NCBI RefSeq assembly: GCF_015644585.1
Contig: NZ_JADOBI010000005.1
Span: 404,687-468,686, forward strand
Length of the DNA: 64,000 bases
Reading direction: 5' to 3'
DNA from: Rahnella laticis
GTDB taxonomy: Bacteria > Pseudomonadota > Gammaproteobacteria > Enterobacterales > Enterobacteriaceae
This document shows, piece by piece, positions 43,508-52,797 of the stretch. A program made the position numbers and the translations under genes. The notes under the pieces were generated by a model. That model made no database searches. It was not told where the DNA came from and saw only the letters and a program-made list of their open reading frames with translations. Position 1 is the first letter of the stretch; every line of letters starts with the position of its first letter.

Positions 43508-44470
43508 GTGAGTATTGCTATTATCATCGGCACGCACGGGTCAGCAGCTGAGCAGTTGCTGAAAACAGCGGAAATGATTTTAGGTGAACAGGATAATGTC
43601 GCCTTCATTGATTTCGTTCCCGGCGAAAACGCCGAAACCCTGATCGAAAAGTACACGGCAAAGTTGGGGGGTTTAGACACCAGCAGCGGCGTTCTTTTCC
43701 TGGTCGATACATGGGGTGGCAGCCCGTTCAACGCCGCCAGCCGCATTGTTGTCGATAAAGAAAATTACGAAGTTGTCACCGGTGTTAACATCCCGATGCT
43801 GGCAGAGACTTTCATGGCACGTGATGATAACCCCTCTTTCGCAGAGTTGGTTGCCATCGCAGTAGAAACTGGCCGAATCGGTGTGAAAGCACTGAAAGCG
43901 CCGGAAGCTGCGCCTCAAGCCCCTGCTGCCGCCCCTGCGCCAAAAGCAGCTGCCCCGGCGAAACCTGCCGGTCCGAACGACCATATGAAAATCGGCCTTG
44001 CCCGTATCGATGACCGTTTGATTCATGGCCAGGTAGCGACCCGCTGGACCAAAGAAACCAACGTAACCCGCATTATTGTTGTCAGCGACGAAGTGGCTGC
44101 CGATACCGTGCGTAAAACGCTGCTGACTCAGGTTGCTCCTCCAGGTGTTACCGCACACGTTGTCGACGTCGCGAAAGCCATTCGCGTCTGGGACAACCCG
44201 AAATATGCCAACGACCGCGTCATGCTGTTGTTCACCAACCCAACTGACGTGCTGCGTCTGGTTGAGGCTGGCGTGAAAATCACAACCGTAAACATCGGTG
44301 GTATGGCTTTCCGTCAGGGCAAAACGCAGGTGAATAACGCCGTGTCCGTCGACGAAAAAGATATCGAAGCGTTCAAGAAATTGAATGAAAAAGGTATCGA
44401 ACTTGAAGTGCGTAAAGTCTCTACCGACTCGCGCCTCAAGATGATGGATCTCATTAATAAGATGAATTAA
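43508..44470 (+). CDS. manX: PTS mannose transporter subunit EIIAB (ManX)
   Basis: A 320-residue cytosolic PTS component (E. coli ManX, 323). The IIA domain has the phosphorylated His10 (IIGTHGSAAEQ). An Ala/Pro-rich linker (about 135-156) follows, then the IIB domain with His173 (RIDDRLIHGQVATRW). Phosphate passes from HPr to IIA, IIB and then the sugar in the ManY-ManZ channel. It takes up mannose, glucosamine and related sugars. GTG 43508 follows AGAGGAGGTAGC, a very strong ribosome site. Confidence 0.96.
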   Translation: MSIAIIIGTHGSAAEQLLKTAEMILGEQDNVAFIDFVPGENAETLIEKYTAKLGGLDTSSGVLFLVDTWGGSPFNAASRIVVDKENYEVVTGVNIPMLAETFMARDDNPSFAELVAIAVETGRIGVKALKAPEAAPQAPAAAPAPKAAAPAKPAGPNDHMKIGLARIDDRLIHGQVATRWTKETNVTRIIVVSDEVAADTVRKTLLTQVAPPGVTAHVVDVAKAIRVWDNPKYANDRVMLLFTNPTDVLRLVEAGVKITTVNIGGMAFRQGKTQVNNAVSVDEKDIEAFKKLNEKGIELEVRKVSTDSRLKMMDLINKMN

Positions 44471-44561
44471 TAAGCACATCGAGTTTGTGCAGATTCCCTC
44501 AACGTTATCTGCCTGATGCGCCTGTTTATACTCAGCGTCCTTTGGTCATAGGAGAAGTGCA

Positions 44562-45359
44562 ATGGAGATCACCACACTACAAATTGTGCTGATATTTATT
44601 GTTGCATGTATTGCCGGGATGGGTTCGATCCTGGATGAATTCCAGTTTCACCGTCCGTTAGTTGCTTGTACCTTAATCGGTTTTGTTCTGGGTGATGTTA
44701 AAACCGGGATCATTATCGGGGGTACTCTGGAAATGATCGCTCTGGGTTGGATGAACATCGGTGCTGCTGTTGCACCCGATGCCGCTCTGGCTTCCATTAT
44801 TTCCACCATTCTGGTTATCGCAGGCGGACAGTCTGTTGGTGCAGGTATCGCACTGGCAATCCCGCTGGCTGCAGCCGGCCAGGTATTAACTATCATCGTT
44901 CGTACCATCACCGTTGCCTTCCAGCACGCTGCCGATAAGGCCGCTGAAAAAGGTAACCTGAACGCGATCAGCTGGATCCACGTTTCAGCGCTGGTTCTGC
45001 AGGCAATGCGTATCGCAATCCCTGCCGTCATCGTTGCGGTTTCTGTGGGTACTGCCATCGTTCATGATTTGCTGGCGTCCATCCCTGAAGTGGTCACCAA
45101 CGGTCTGAACATCGCCGGCGGTATGATCGTCGTTGTCGGTTATGCCATGGTCATCAACATGATGCGCGCTGGCTACCTGATGCCGTTCTTCTACCTTGGT
45201 TTCGTTACTGCTGCATTCACCAACTTCAACCTGGTTGCACTGGGTGTGATTGGTGTGGTGATGGCGGTTCTTTACATCCAGTTGAGCCCGAAATACAACA
45301 AGTCTGCGCAAGCAGCGGCTGCACCGGGTGTTAACGACCTCGACAACGAATTGGATTAA
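44562..45359 (+). CDS. manY: PTS mannose transporter subunit EIIC (ManY)
   Basis: A 265-residue membrane protein (E. coli ManY, 266), the IIC half of the mannose channel, with many hydrophobic helices. Family sequence includes LDEFQFHRPLVACTLIGFVL, IGGTLEMIALGWMNIGAAVA and the C-terminal LNIAGGMIVVVGYAMVINMM. It also serves as a receptor for lambda DNA entry and some bacteriocins in other species. AGGAGAAGTGCA precedes the ATG. It is followed by manZ after a few bases. Confidence 0.96.
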   Translation: MEITTLQIVLIFIVACIAGMGSILDEFQFHRPLVACTLIGFVLGDVKTGIIIGGTLEMIALGWMNIGAAVAPDAALASIISTILVIAGGQSVGAGIALAIPLAAAGQVLTIIVRTITVAFQHAADKAAEKGNLNAISWIHVSALVLQAMRIAIPAVIVAVSVGTAIVHDLLASIPEVVTNGLNIAGGMIVVVGYAMVINMMRAGYLMPFFYLGFVTAAFTNFNLVALGVIGVVMAVLYIQLSPKYNKSAQAAAAPGVNDLDNELD

Positions 45360-45370
45360 GGGTGAAGGAC

Positions 45371-46213
45371 ATGGTTGATCAAACTGAAGTTAAAAAACTC
45401 ACGGCCAGCGATATTCGCGGTGTGTTTATGCGCTCCAACCTTTTCCAGGGGTCATGGAACTTCGAACGTATGCAGGCGCTGGGCTTCTGCTTCTGTATGG
45501 TGCCTGCAATTCGTCGTCTCTATCCTGAAAATAACGACGATCGCAAAGCGGCCATCAAACGCCATCTGGAATTCTTCAACACCCATCCTTACGTTGCAGC
45601 GCCTGTTCTGGGTGTAACGCTGGCGATGGAAGAACAGCGTGCTAACGGCGCACCTATCGACGACGCAGCCATCAACGGCCTGAAAGTCGGTCTGATGGGG
45701 CCGCTGGCCGGTGTGGGTGACCCAATCTTCTGGGGTACTGTTCGTCCTGTATTTGCGGCACTGGGCGCAGGTATCGCGATGACCGGCAGCCTGCTGGGGC
45801 CATTGCTGTTCTTCGTTCTGTTTAACCTTGTACGTCTGCTGACCCGCTACTATGGCGTGTCCTATGGCTACAAAAAAGGTGTCGATATCGTTAACGATAT
45901 GGGCGGCGGCTTCCTGCAAAAACTGACTGAGGGGGCGTCTATTCTCGGCCTCTTTGTCATGGGGGCCCTGGTTAACAAATGGACGCACGTAAACATTCCG
46001 CTGGTAGTCTCCAAAATCACCGACCAGACAGGCCATACCACGGTTACTACGGTACAGACGATTCTGGACCAGCTGATGCCAGGTCTGGTGCCGTTACTGC
46101 TGACCTTCGGCTGTATGTGGCTGCTGCGTAAGAAAGTGAATGCTTTGTGGATTATCGTTGGCTTCTTCGCTATCGGTATCTTCGGTTACTGGATTGGTCT
46201 GTTAGGCCTCTGA
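45371..46213 (+). CDS. manZ: PTS mannose transporter subunit EIID (ManZ)
   Basis: A 280-residue membrane protein (E. coli ManZ, 283). The conserved N-terminal part is KLTASDIRGVFMRSNLFQGS, and LKVGLMGPLAGVGDPIFWGT is the family hallmark. It ends with hydrophobic helices and WIGLLGL. The start could be ATG 45371 or the in-frame GTG 45362. ATG gives the E. coli-like MVDQTEVKK, although the ribosome site GAAGGA is close to it. A strong terminator ends the manXYZ operon. Confidence 0.95.
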   Translation: MVDQTEVKKLTASDIRGVFMRSNLFQGSWNFERMQALGFCFCMVPAIRRLYPENNDDRKAAIKRHLEFFNTHPYVAAPVLGVTLAMEEQRANGAPIDDAAINGLKVGLMGPLAGVGDPIFWGTVRPVFAALGAGIAMTGSLLGPLLFFVLFNLVRLLTRYYGVSYGYKKGVDIVNDMGGGFLQKLTEGASILGLFVMGALVNKWTHVNIPLVVSKITDQTGHTTVTTVQTILDQLMPGLVPLLLTFGCMWLLRKKVNALWIIVGFFAIGIFGYWIGLLGL

Positions 46214-46221
46214 TAACCTTG

Positions 46222-46252
46222 AAAACCGGGGGAGCAATCCCCCGGTTTTTTT
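46222..46252 (+). terminator. Terminator after manXYZ
   Basis: AAAACCGGGGG-agcaat-CCCCCGG followed by T7 is a strong intrinsic terminator nine bases after manZ. Confidence 0.93.
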
Positions 46253-46321
46253 ATCGCTGTATTTTGCCGGTTTCTGTGTTTCTATCATGTTTTGCCTGAT
46301 GGCTGTTTGCTGGAGTTTTTC

Positions 46322-46780
46322 ATGTCTGTCACCGATATTGTCCTCGCCCTGTTTACCCTTCTGTTGCTTGCCTACGCCATCTACGACGAATTCATCATGG
46401 GTACCCGGAATGGCAAAACGCAGCTGCGGGTGAACCTGCGACGCCGCAACAGGCTGGATTCCATAATTTTTATTGGCCTGCTGGCGATCCTTCTGTACAA
46501 CAATATCCATTCAAACGGTACGGTGATAACGAATTATCTGTTAATTGGTTTAGGCCTGATTGCCTTCTATTTATCGTTTATTCGCTGGCCAAAAATGCTG
46601 TTCAAACCGCAGGGTTTTTATTTCGCCAATACATTCATCACCTACGACAGGATCCGGAGCATGAATCTCTCCGAAGATGGTATTCTGGTATTTGAATTAG
46701 AGCAGAAAAAATTACTCATTCGCGTCAATGAACTGGACGATCTTGAAAGAATTTATAACTTAATGGTTAATAATCAGTAA
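46322..46780 (+). CDS. yobD: YobD, DUF986 inner-membrane protein
   Basis: A 152-residue protein, exactly the length of E. coli YobD, with three hydrophobic helices (about 3-22, 45-65 and 70-90). A cytosolic C-terminus has [20 protein letters not shown] and [17 protein letters not shown], matching E. coli YobD. The function is unknown. ATG 46322 follows GCTGGAGTTTTTC. It lies downstream of the manXYZ terminator as in E. coli, so it is a separate unit. Confidence 0.93.
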   Translation: MSVTDIVLALFTLLLLAYAIYDEFIMGTRNGKTQLRVNLRRRNRLDSIIFIGLLAILLYNNIHSNGTVITNYLLIGLGLIAFYLSFIRWPKMLFKPQGFYFANTFITYDRIRSMNLSEDGILVFELEQKKLLIRVNELDDLERIYNLMVNNQ

Positions 46781-47004
46781 GTTGAATTTAAACACCCGTA
46801 TATCAATTATAGCCTGATGCATATTAACGACAATGTTATTTAACCTTATGAATCACAATGCCGTTTAATACCACATCAACGCCGTTGTTATTTCAGCCAG
46901 TTTGAGAGTTATTTATTCTTTGTGGAAATAATTCCCAGCTCCATTTGAAACCCTTATTTTATTTGTTGTTGTCCCGAATAAAAACATTATGGTAAGGTTG
47001 CGCC

Positions 47005-47150
47005 GTCATTTGGGGAGTAGCCGGTTTTTGAATCAGTTTTAATAATGCGTATTCAAAAACGCCCGTATCAACATACTCGTTTTATATCCTGAAACGTGGT
47101 GCGGGCATCCGTGAGGTTGGCGAGACCATAGACACGTAGCGCTGCCGGGA
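47005..47150 (+). promoter_or_regulatory. Manganese-sensing yybP-ykoY riboswitch of mntP
   Basis: The leader carries the two conserved loops of the yybP-ykoY class: GGGGAGTAGCC near the 5' side (47012-47022) and GGCGAGACCA near the 3' side (about 47118-47127), joined by a long helix. It sits directly before a manganese exporter gene. In E. coli this riboswitch turns mntP on when Mn(II) is high. The end near 47150 runs into a G-rich stretch that could pair with the gene start. Confidence 0.88.
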
Positions 47151-47201
47151 GGTTGGGGGGTGGATTACGTGTATATGGAATACCCGGCCGGGACTCTTCT
47201 C

Positions 47202-47774
47202 GTGAACTTATCCGCCACACTGATTCTTGCTTTTGGCATGTCTATGGACGCTTTTGCCGCATCCATCGGTAAAGGGGCAACCCTTCATCGCCCGCGCTTT
47301 CGCGAAGCATTACGTACCGGTCTCATTTTCGGTGTCATTGAAGCCATCACCCCGCTTATTGGCTGGTGTCTGGGCTTATTTGCCACCCGATACATCATGG
47401 AATGGGACCACTGGGTCGCCTTTATTCTGCTGTTCATTCTCGGCTCACGAATGATTTTTCAGGGCCTGAAAGAAAAACCTGAAGAAGAGACCATTCTGGC
47501 GAGCCGCCACAGTTTCTTGGTCCTCGCAGCCACCGCCGTCGGAACCAGCCTGGATGCTTTAGCCATCGGGGTCGGCCTTGCGTTTCTGGAAGTGAACATC
47601 ATCCATACCGCGCTGTTTATCGGCATGACGACGATGATCATGTCTACGCTGGGAATGATGTTGGGGCGATTGATCGGCCCGTTACTGGGAAAATGGGCCG
47701 AAGTGCTGGGAGGCATGGTGTTGATCGGTATTGGCCTGAGTATCCTGCTCGAACATCTCGGTTACTTAGGCTGA
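47202..47774 (+). CDS. mntP: Manganese efflux pump MntP
   Basis: A 190-residue inner-membrane exporter (E. coli MntP, 188) with six hydrophobic helices. The acidic motifs [19 protein letters not shown] and [19 protein letters not shown] are the inverted-repeat metal-binding sites of the family. GTG 47202 ([12 protein letters not shown]) aligns with the E. coli start MNITATVLLAFG. An in-frame ATG at 47175 would add nine residues and lies closer to the G-rich Shine-Dalgarno-like stretch, so the start is not settled. It ends convergent with rlmA. Confidence 0.94.
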   Translation: MNLSATLILAFGMSMDAFAASIGKGATLHRPRFREALRTGLIFGVIEAITPLIGWCLGLFATRYIMEWDHWVAFILLFILGSRMIFQGLKEKPEEETILASRHSFLVLAATAVGTSLDALAIGVGLAFLEVNIIHTALFIGMTTMIMSTLGMMLGRLIGPLLGKWAEVLGGMVLIGIGLSILLEHLGYLG

Positions 47775-47794
47775 TTTAGCAAAAGCCGGCTCCG

Positions 47795-48616
47795 TTAGTA
47801 AGACTGGCGCTGGTGCAGTCTGATCACAAAATCAGTCTCACATTCGAACGCAGACTGGGATTTTAAATTCTCCATCACCTCTTCCGTCGCCCGCCATGCA
47901 AACGGCGTCATTTGCAGCAGATCAAACGCTTCTGTGCCTGAAAGGCGCATATCGTAAGCCAGCGTTTCGGTACTGACGCGCTCAAAACCTTCCAGCTGTT
48001 CATCCTGTTCAGCATGGAGCTGAACATCCTGATAAATCATGCCCTTCAGCTGATATAAATGACGCGGACCAGGTGCGACGGTCAGCACTACGCCACCGGG
48101 TTTAATAGCACGGTAAAGCTCCTGCGCTTTACATGGCGCATAGATGCGTACCACCGCGTCCAGAGAGTTTTCGGCGAACGGCAAACGATGGCTGGATGCG
48201 ACGCAAAACGACGCATTGTGATAGCGTTTAGCCGCGTAGCGAATCGCCACTTTCGCCACGTCCAGCCCGAAAACATTCATCTTGCGATGCGGTGACAGGC
48301 GTTCCGCCAGCGCGGTGGTGTAGTACCCTTCCCCGCAACCAATATCCAGCAGCGTTTCCGCGGTTTCCGGCAGCACGTTATCCAGAATATCCGCCAGCCG
48401 GTCACGTAATGGCTGGTAATGTCCGGCATCAAGAAACGCACGGCGCGAAACCATCATTTCAGTGCTGTCCCCGGGTTGTTTCGAGCGTTTATGCTGCACC
48501 GGCATCAGATTAACGTAGCCTTCTTTGGCGTTATCAAACTGATGATTTGCGGCACATCGCCATTGCTGGCCTGTCAGCTCAAGCGGCTGGAAACAAAGTG
48601 GACATTGATAAGTCAT
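47795..48616 (-). CDS. rlmA: 23S rRNA (guanine745-N1)-methyltransferase RlmA
   Basis: A 273-residue SAM-dependent methyltransferase (E. coli RlmA, 269) acting on helix 35 of 23S rRNA. A zinc finger begins the protein ([20 protein letters not shown], with HQF next). The SAM site is [17 protein letters not shown] and a later motif [16 protein letters not shown] 48616 gives this N-terminus; the open frame upstream is not conserved. It converges on mntP, and the next gene rightward diverges from it. Confidence 0.94.
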   Translation of the reverse strand: MTYQCPLCFQPLELTGQQWRCAANHQFDNAKEGYVNLMPVQHKRSKQPGDSTEMMVSRRAFLDAGHYQPLRDRLADILDNVLPETAETLLDIGCGEGYYTTALAERLSPHRKMNVFGLDVAKVAIRYAAKRYHNASFCVASSHRLPFAENSLDAVVRIYAPCKAQELYRAIKPGGVVLTVAPGPRHLYQLKGMIYQDVQLHAEQDEQLEGFERVSTETLAYDMRLSGTEAFDLLQMTPFAWRATEEVMENLKSQSAFECETDFVIRLHQRQSY

Positions 48617-48764
48617 GCGGGAAACCTGCAAGGAAAGTCTGAAAGGGCGAAAATTCGCAACAGGGCTAAGTCTAAAGAAGGCGTACTGTTGTTGCAACTG
48701 CTGGAAAATCCGGTTCAAAGACGGCTACACTGAGTTGATAACATTTTTCTAACCGAGACACGAG

Positions 48765-49466
48765 ATGAGTGACAACTCAGCTTTACTCAGCCCTATCCCC
48801 GGTATCCTGCATGGATTCGGCGACAAAGAAAATCTGCTCCCCGCACATCTGCAAGCTTATGAATCCACCCGCCCTGAAAAGAAACAGGTTCACGGCACAC
48901 GTATTGCAGATGTCGTCCAGCCCGGGCAAGACTGCGGCGAGGCCGATGGTTTTATCACATCAACGCCCGGAATCCTGCTGGCGGTTTTCACGGCTGACTG
49001 TCTGCCGGTTATTTTTTGCCGTAAGGATGGTAAGGAAGTCGCGGCAATACATGCCGGCTGGCGCGGGCTTATCGACGGCATTCTTGAAAAAATGGCTGAG
49101 CGTATTAATGAGAACAGCGATACCTCAGACTGGTTTGCAGCGATTGGTCCGGCGGCAGGAAACTGCTGTTATGAAGTCAGCCAGGAATTGGTTGATGATT
49201 TTATGCAACGTCTCGATTTGCCTGCTTCACTGATTTCGCCCCGGCACCGGCATCTCGATCTGGCGGCAATCGCCAGTGCCAAGCTGCATTCCCTCGGCTT
49301 TGCGGGCATCGATCATGCCGGCAGCTGTACAATCTGTACCGAAGCGCCTGCCGGAAACGGGTTTAAATACACCAGTTTTCGCCGCAACAGTCATCAGCGT
49401 GCAAAAGACCCGACGCATCCGGGGATCAGTGGCCGCAACCAGCAATCGGGCATTATGATCTTATAA
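48765..49466 (+). CDS. Laccase-domain (YfiH/YlmD-type) protein
   Basis: A 233-residue protein of the multicopper-like laccase domain family, which includes E. coli PgeF/YfiH, B. subtilis YlmD and human LACC1. Zinc ligands of the family are present: His in KKQVHGTRIADV, Cys in FTADCLPVIFC and His in AIHAGWRG. Recent work assigns the family to purine nucleoside phosphorylase, adenosine deaminase or muropeptide-editing activity rather than phenol oxidation. E. coli has no gene for it between rlmA and cspC, so this is probably a second paralogue. It diverges from rlmA. Confidence 0.88.
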   Translation: MSDNSALLSPIPGILHGFGDKENLLPAHLQAYESTRPEKKQVHGTRIADVVQPGQDCGEADGFITSTPGILLAVFTADCLPVIFCRKDGKEVAAIHAGWRGLIDGILEKMAERINENSDTSDWFAAIGPAAGNCCYEVSQELVDDFMQRLDLPASLISPRHRHLDLAAIASAKLHSLGFAGIDHAGSCTICTEAPAGNGFKYTSFRRNSHQRAKDPTHPGISGRNQQSGIMIL

Positions 49467-49493
49467 TCCTGATAAACACCGGATATTCAGGCA

Positions 49494-49523
49494 CAAAAAA
49501 ACCCGCGCATGGCGGGTTTTTTT
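49494..49523. terminator. Bidirectional terminator between the laccase-domain gene and cspC
   Basis: AAAAAAAACCCGC-gcatg-GCGGGTTTTTTT is a strong stem with runs on both sides, placed between convergent genes. Confidence 0.92.
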
Positions 49524-49538
49524 ACAGCTAAGCGCTGC

Positions 49539-49748
49539 TTAGATTGCAGTTACGTTAACTGCTGACGGGCCTTTCTGGCCGTCTTGGATTTCGAACTCTA
49601 CGTTCTGGCCTTCAGCCAGAGTTTTGAAGCCGTTACCCTGGATTGCAGAGAAGTGTACGAACACGTCTTTGCTGCCGTCAGCAGGAGTAATGAAACCGAA
49701 ACCTTTAGACTCGTTGAACCACTTAACTTGACCTTTGATCTTTGCCAT
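49539..49748 (-). CDS. cspC: Cold-shock-family RNA chaperone CspC
   Basis: A 69-residue cold-shock-domain protein. It appears to differ from E. coli CspC at only one residue (Ser for Ala near the C-terminus). RNP motifs are KGFGFITP and DVFVHFSA. CspC is made at normal temperature and stabilises transcripts such as rpoS and melts RNA hairpins. AAGGAAA precedes the ATG. It forms an operon with the small gene yobF directly upstream, as in E. coli. Confidence 0.95.
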   Translation of the reverse strand: MAKIKGQVKWFNESKGFGFITPADGSKDVFVHFSAIQGNGFKTLAEGQNVEFEIQDGQKGPSAVNVTAI

Positions 49749-49789
49749 CTTGAGTATTTCCTTTGGATTGTTTAAACCGCCCGAGGGCG

Positions 49790-49906
49790 TTACATAGACA
49801 AACTAGAGTCGTTACTGCTTGAGGCACTAAGATTAGAATCGGCAGAGAAGCGGTATTCAACGTGAACGTCTTTACTCAGAACTTCTATACTGAAAATGCC
49901 ACACAT
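49790..49906 (-). CDS. yobF: YobF, small stress-response protein upstream of cspC
   Basis: A 38-codon open frame starting [20 protein letters not shown] and continuing [19 protein letters not shown]. coli YobF is [20 protein letters not shown] then SAEPYIGASCS, so the first 22 residues are nearly the same. The E. coli protein is 47 residues; here the last nine are missing. It lies 41 bases before cspC in the same direction, the E. coli arrangement. In E. coli YobF rises under heat and other stress. Too short for standard gene calling. Confidence 0.9.
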   Translation of the reverse strand: MCGIFSIEVLSKDVHVEYRFSADSNLSASSSNDSSLSM

Positions 49907-50120
49907 ATACAGAACTGTACCTCGTTTTACCCAGATGCGTTATCACATACTCTGAATTCGATGGCAAGCCATTTTTAATCAGTGATGGACATGTCGCACA
50001 TATTTGAGCCGGTTAAAGGCACTTCGTGTTCAGTTATGCTGAAATATGTTGATAGACATGCTTTTTTCTGCTTTGCAGTTTTACCTGCATATCAAACAAA
50101 ACAATAACGACCTGTTTTGA

Positions 50121-50351
50121 TTATTGATCATTTAATGCAGAACCGTAAGCGTAAAACTCATCTTTATTTGAATTTTTATTGCGGCGCGCATTCCAGACTT
50201 CTCCAGGAAGCAGGGATTCTGCGTGATAGTCATGCACCTCCCGGCGGGCAACACTCGGGTGATAGCCTGTCTGGCGGGCGAGTTGCACACTTGTCAGACA
50301 GAACGGGCACCCTGACAGGAACATATCCGGACGGTATGACTGGTTATGCAA
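50121..50351 (-). CDS. Possible small Cys-containing protein, unknown
   Basis: An open frame of 76 codons on the minus strand. It contains SGCPFCLTSVQLARQTGYHP and ARREVHDYHAESLLPGEVWN, which look more protein-like than the overlapping plus-strand frame. The CPFC pair could bind metal. The only full-length start is TTG; an internal ATG (MFLSGCPFC) is possible but neither has a good ribosome site. I do not recognise a family, so it may be a genuine small gene, a remnant or chance. Confidence 0.35.
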   Translation of the reverse strand: MHNQSYRPDMFLSGCPFCLTSVQLARQTGYHPSVARREVHDYHAESLLPGEVWNARRNKNSNKDEFYAYGSALNDQ

Positions 50352-51033
50352 TAATCAATTACGCCATAGACGGATAAAATGGTGCAAAACAAAGGGGGCA
50401 AAGGAATAAATGCACCTAAACTGTGCGCCTTTATCTCCTCAGGATAATACAATGAAAGACAGCCGTCTGAGAGAATTCAATTCCACACCGGTACATATAT
50501 AAAGCCACTTTTTCGACATTCCGGATTTTGACATTATAATGAATTAAAGTTTGCGAGTTGGTTAAATCGAGATAACAGTTAATAAACATCCTCCCCCAGA
50601 CTTATTCAATTATTAAATATCGATATAAAAAATAAATATTAAATACCGTGATCAAAATCCCATCTTAGATTTATCACTTAAAGATATGAGTCACACAACT
50701 CTTTCAATCTTTCATCAGAAAAATGACAACCAAGGTTGACTGGTTACTGCACGCAGGTCCCCGGTGTAGTGCCCTATAATCCACTGTATAACCTGAAAAA
50801 ATTGCAGTTAACGCTCAAAACAGCGCATTTGGAATGTTCTGGCGAGCCATTATTCTGAACAAATGCACGCTGCTGACAGGAGAATTAAGTGTCAGCGGGA
50901 TTGTAATTAACAACTTTATAACCCCTCTTCTTTGTGCGTGTTCAGAGGGGTTGATCACTTCAACTGATAATACTTCTCATTTAATGGCACGCCATTTACT
51001 TTTCGCGTCTGTCCGCGCCCTTAAAAATGAAAT
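50352..51033. other. AT-rich gap without a supported gene
   Basis: Low-GC sequence with no recognised gene and no clear repeat. It lies at the left edge of an accessory block that separates yobF-cspC from yebO-mgrB, which are neighbours in E. coli. A plus-strand frame at 50834-51100 overlaps the MBL gene and lacks features of a real protein. Confidence 0.4.
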
Positions 51034-52023
51034 TCAACCTTTAGATATGCTTGCACCTATTTTTAATGGTTTGAATTCCATTTCAGGCAAGTCGCTTTGA
51101 CTCACTGCCTGAGATAATTCGCGTAAAGGCTCATCGAGTGATTCATCCGCTAATTCAAAAACGCCCCAGTGAATGGGCACCGCTTTGTGACAACGCAATT
51201 CTTTAAACACTTCGACAGCCTGCTGCGGGTCCATGTGCTGCGCACTCATGAACCATCTTGGTGCATACGCGCCAACCGGAATCGCTGCCAAATCAAATGG
51301 CCCCAAACGCTGCCCGATTTTTTTAAACTGATCGCTGTAACCACTGTCCCCGGAAAAGTAGAATTTCAATAAAGGATGAGCCACCACCCAGCCGCACCAC
51401 AGCGACCGGTTGCGATCCCATAGCGTGCGCATACTCCAGTGACGCGCCGGGACAGCAGAAATCGTGATTTCGCCAAACGTTCTCTCTTCCCACCAGTCGA
51501 GTTCCTCAACATGCTTTGCGCCACGCCGCGTTAGCCAGGATTTCATTCCAAGCGGCACCATAAATTGCACGTCGGGGAAGCGGCGCAGGAGACGACGAAC
51601 CGTCATACGATCCAGATGGTCGTAGTGGTTGTGCGAAAACAGTACGACGTCGATTTTTGGCAGCTTATCGACGGAAACCGCGACTGGCGTTTTCCTTTTC
51701 GGGCCGTAAAAACTCAGCGGCGAAGCGCGGTCAGAAAGCGCCGGGTCGGTCAGAATGTAACGACCCGAGACCCGAAGCAACAGGCAGGCGTGGCCTAAAA
51801 ACCATAACCGGTCATCAGTTCCGCTGAAATCAGCCGCCTGCCACCACTGGCTGACAAAATGTTCATACCCTTTATCAGGAGGAACCGGCAACCCCTGCTC
51901 TTTGCGTTCTTTCCTCCAGCGTTTCAGGTCGCCTTCCTGCCGGTTTTGCGGTTCGGCATTCGTGAAACCTTCAGGCGTATGATGGGCTTTTGAAGGATCG
52001 TAATAGGGATTTTTACCAGGCAT
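51034..52023 (-). CDS. Metallo-beta-lactamase-fold hydrolase (NAPE-PLD/UlaG-like)
   Basis: A 329-residue MBL-fold protein. The metal motif HNHYDHLD is intact (about 130-137). Further ligands are likely the His in VPARHWSMRT, the Asp in YFSGDSGYSD and the His in VPIHWGVFEL. The pattern and the N-terminal WFLGHACLLLRVSG resemble NAPE-PLD-type phosphodiesterases and bacterial relatives such as UlaG. There is no signal peptide, so it acts in the cytosol; the substrate is unknown. It is monocistronic and not found here in E. coli. Confidence 0.85.
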   Translation of the reverse strand: MPGKNPYYDPSKAHHTPEGFTNAEPQNRQEGDLKRWRKERKEQGLPVPPDKGYEHFVSQWWQAADFSGTDDRLWFLGHACLLLRVSGRYILTDPALSDRASPLSFYGPKRKTPVAVSVDKLPKIDVVLFSHNHYDHLDRMTVRRLLRRFPDVQFMVPLGMKSWLTRRGAKHVEELDWWEERTFGEITISAVPARHWSMRTLWDRNRSLWCGWVVAHPLLKFYFSGDSGYSDQFKKIGQRLGPFDLAAIPVGAYAPRWFMSAQHMDPQQAVEVFKELRCHKAVPIHWGVFELADESLDEPLRELSQAVSQSDLPEMEFKPLKIGASISKG

Positions 52024-52209
52024 AAGGCTCCTGTGAGATGACGGTTCCGGAGAGCAGTTCAGGTCTGCAATATTGAATAATTATCATACTTGCCAGGCAC
52101 ACCACAGACAGAAAGTGCAAAATAATGTGGCAAATGAACGTTTAGCGGCCATTAAGAAAATCTTAATAACTCTGTGTTGTACTAAAGATGTTCTGAAAGG
52201 AGACGCTTT

Positions 52210-52500
52210 ATGACAATGAACACAACGAAAAACCGCAAGTCGTTCACTGCGCGACTGACGCACATTATGCAGATCCAGACACAATATGGACGTCTGTGGC
52301 TGCGTTCTCGCTTTCGCCGGTTCACGCTGCCGCCGGCGCTGAAGCTTGTCATCCTGGCGTTTGCCGGGCTCATGATTCTGGCCATCACGGGCACATTGCT
52401 GCTGATGATGGATCTCATCTCCCTGATGCTCAGGCTGATAAAACGCCCCTTCCCTCGCGGCAGCTTGCATCAGGTTCGCCTGTCAGCGAAGACGTTATAA
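52210..52500 (+). CDS. Small basic membrane protein, unknown
   Basis: A 96-residue protein with a basic N-terminal half (about 12 Lys/Arg in the first 40), one long hydrophobic segment (about 44-70, LKLVILAFAGLMILAITGTL and on) and a basic tail. GAAAGGAGACGCTTT before the ATG is a strong ribosome site, and a terminator follows the stop. A TTAAGAAAATCTTAA palindrome lies about 45 bases upstream. No family is recognised; the form fits a single-pass regulator or stress peptide. Confidence 0.6.
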   Translation: MTMNTTKNRKSFTARLTHIMQIQTQYGRLWLRSRFRRFTLPPALKLVILAFAGLMILAITGTLLLMMDLISLMLRLIKRPFPRGSLHQVRLSAKTL

Positions 52501-52503
52501 AGA

Positions 52504-52534
52504 AAAACCGTGTCGGGAAATCCGGCACGGTTTT
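52504..52534 (+). terminator. Terminator after the small membrane protein gene
   Basis: AAAACCGTGTCGG-gaaat-CCGGCACGGTTTT, a 13-base stem with one G-T pair, three bases after the stop. Confidence 0.88.
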
Positions 52535-52560
52535 AGGTTTGAGACTCATCGCTCTGCTTA

Positions 52561-52797
52561 TCAGGCAGGCATACCACAAAGTTTGGTCAGATTTCTGGCG
52601 CCGATCATGAGAGTTGCCACATAGGATTGTCTGCGGGTCACGACTTCGACCGCAACACGCGCATCTTTGTATTTAATGAGGTAGGTAGAAGGCCAGCCCT
52701 GACGGCGTTTGCCGTAGGCTTTTTCATGACTGTCGATAGCTGCATGAGCAACCACCAGATGGGAAAGATTTTTATCACCTTTAATGATGCGCTTCAT
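52561..52797 (-). CDS. Small phage-type protein, DUF4060-like
   Basis: A 78-residue protein, MKRIIKGDKNLSHLVVAHAA, then DSHEKAYGKRRQGWPSTYLI and ARVAVEVVTRRQSYVATLMI. The Y...DG/DARVxVEVVxRxxSYVAT pattern is that of DUF4060 proteins found mostly in lambdoid prophages. GGAGTCCATT before ATG 52797 sets the start. The function is unknown. Its presence next to a NinX-like gene suggests the remains of a prophage or a domesticated phage gene pair. Confidence 0.6.
   Translation of the reverse strand: MKRIIKGDKNLSHLVVAHAAIDSHEKAYGKRRQGWPSTYLIKYKDARVAVEVVTRRQSYVATLMIGARNLTKLCGMPA

Noticed and set aside
50117..50377. Plus-strand 86-codon frame opposite the CPFC-containing frame
   Set aside because: Low-complexity, with no ribosome site; the minus-strand frame is a little more protein-like, though still doubtful.
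50834..51100. Plus-strand 88-codon frame before the MBL gene
   Set aside because: It overlaps the end of a clear MBL-fold gene and has no recognisable features or ribosome site.
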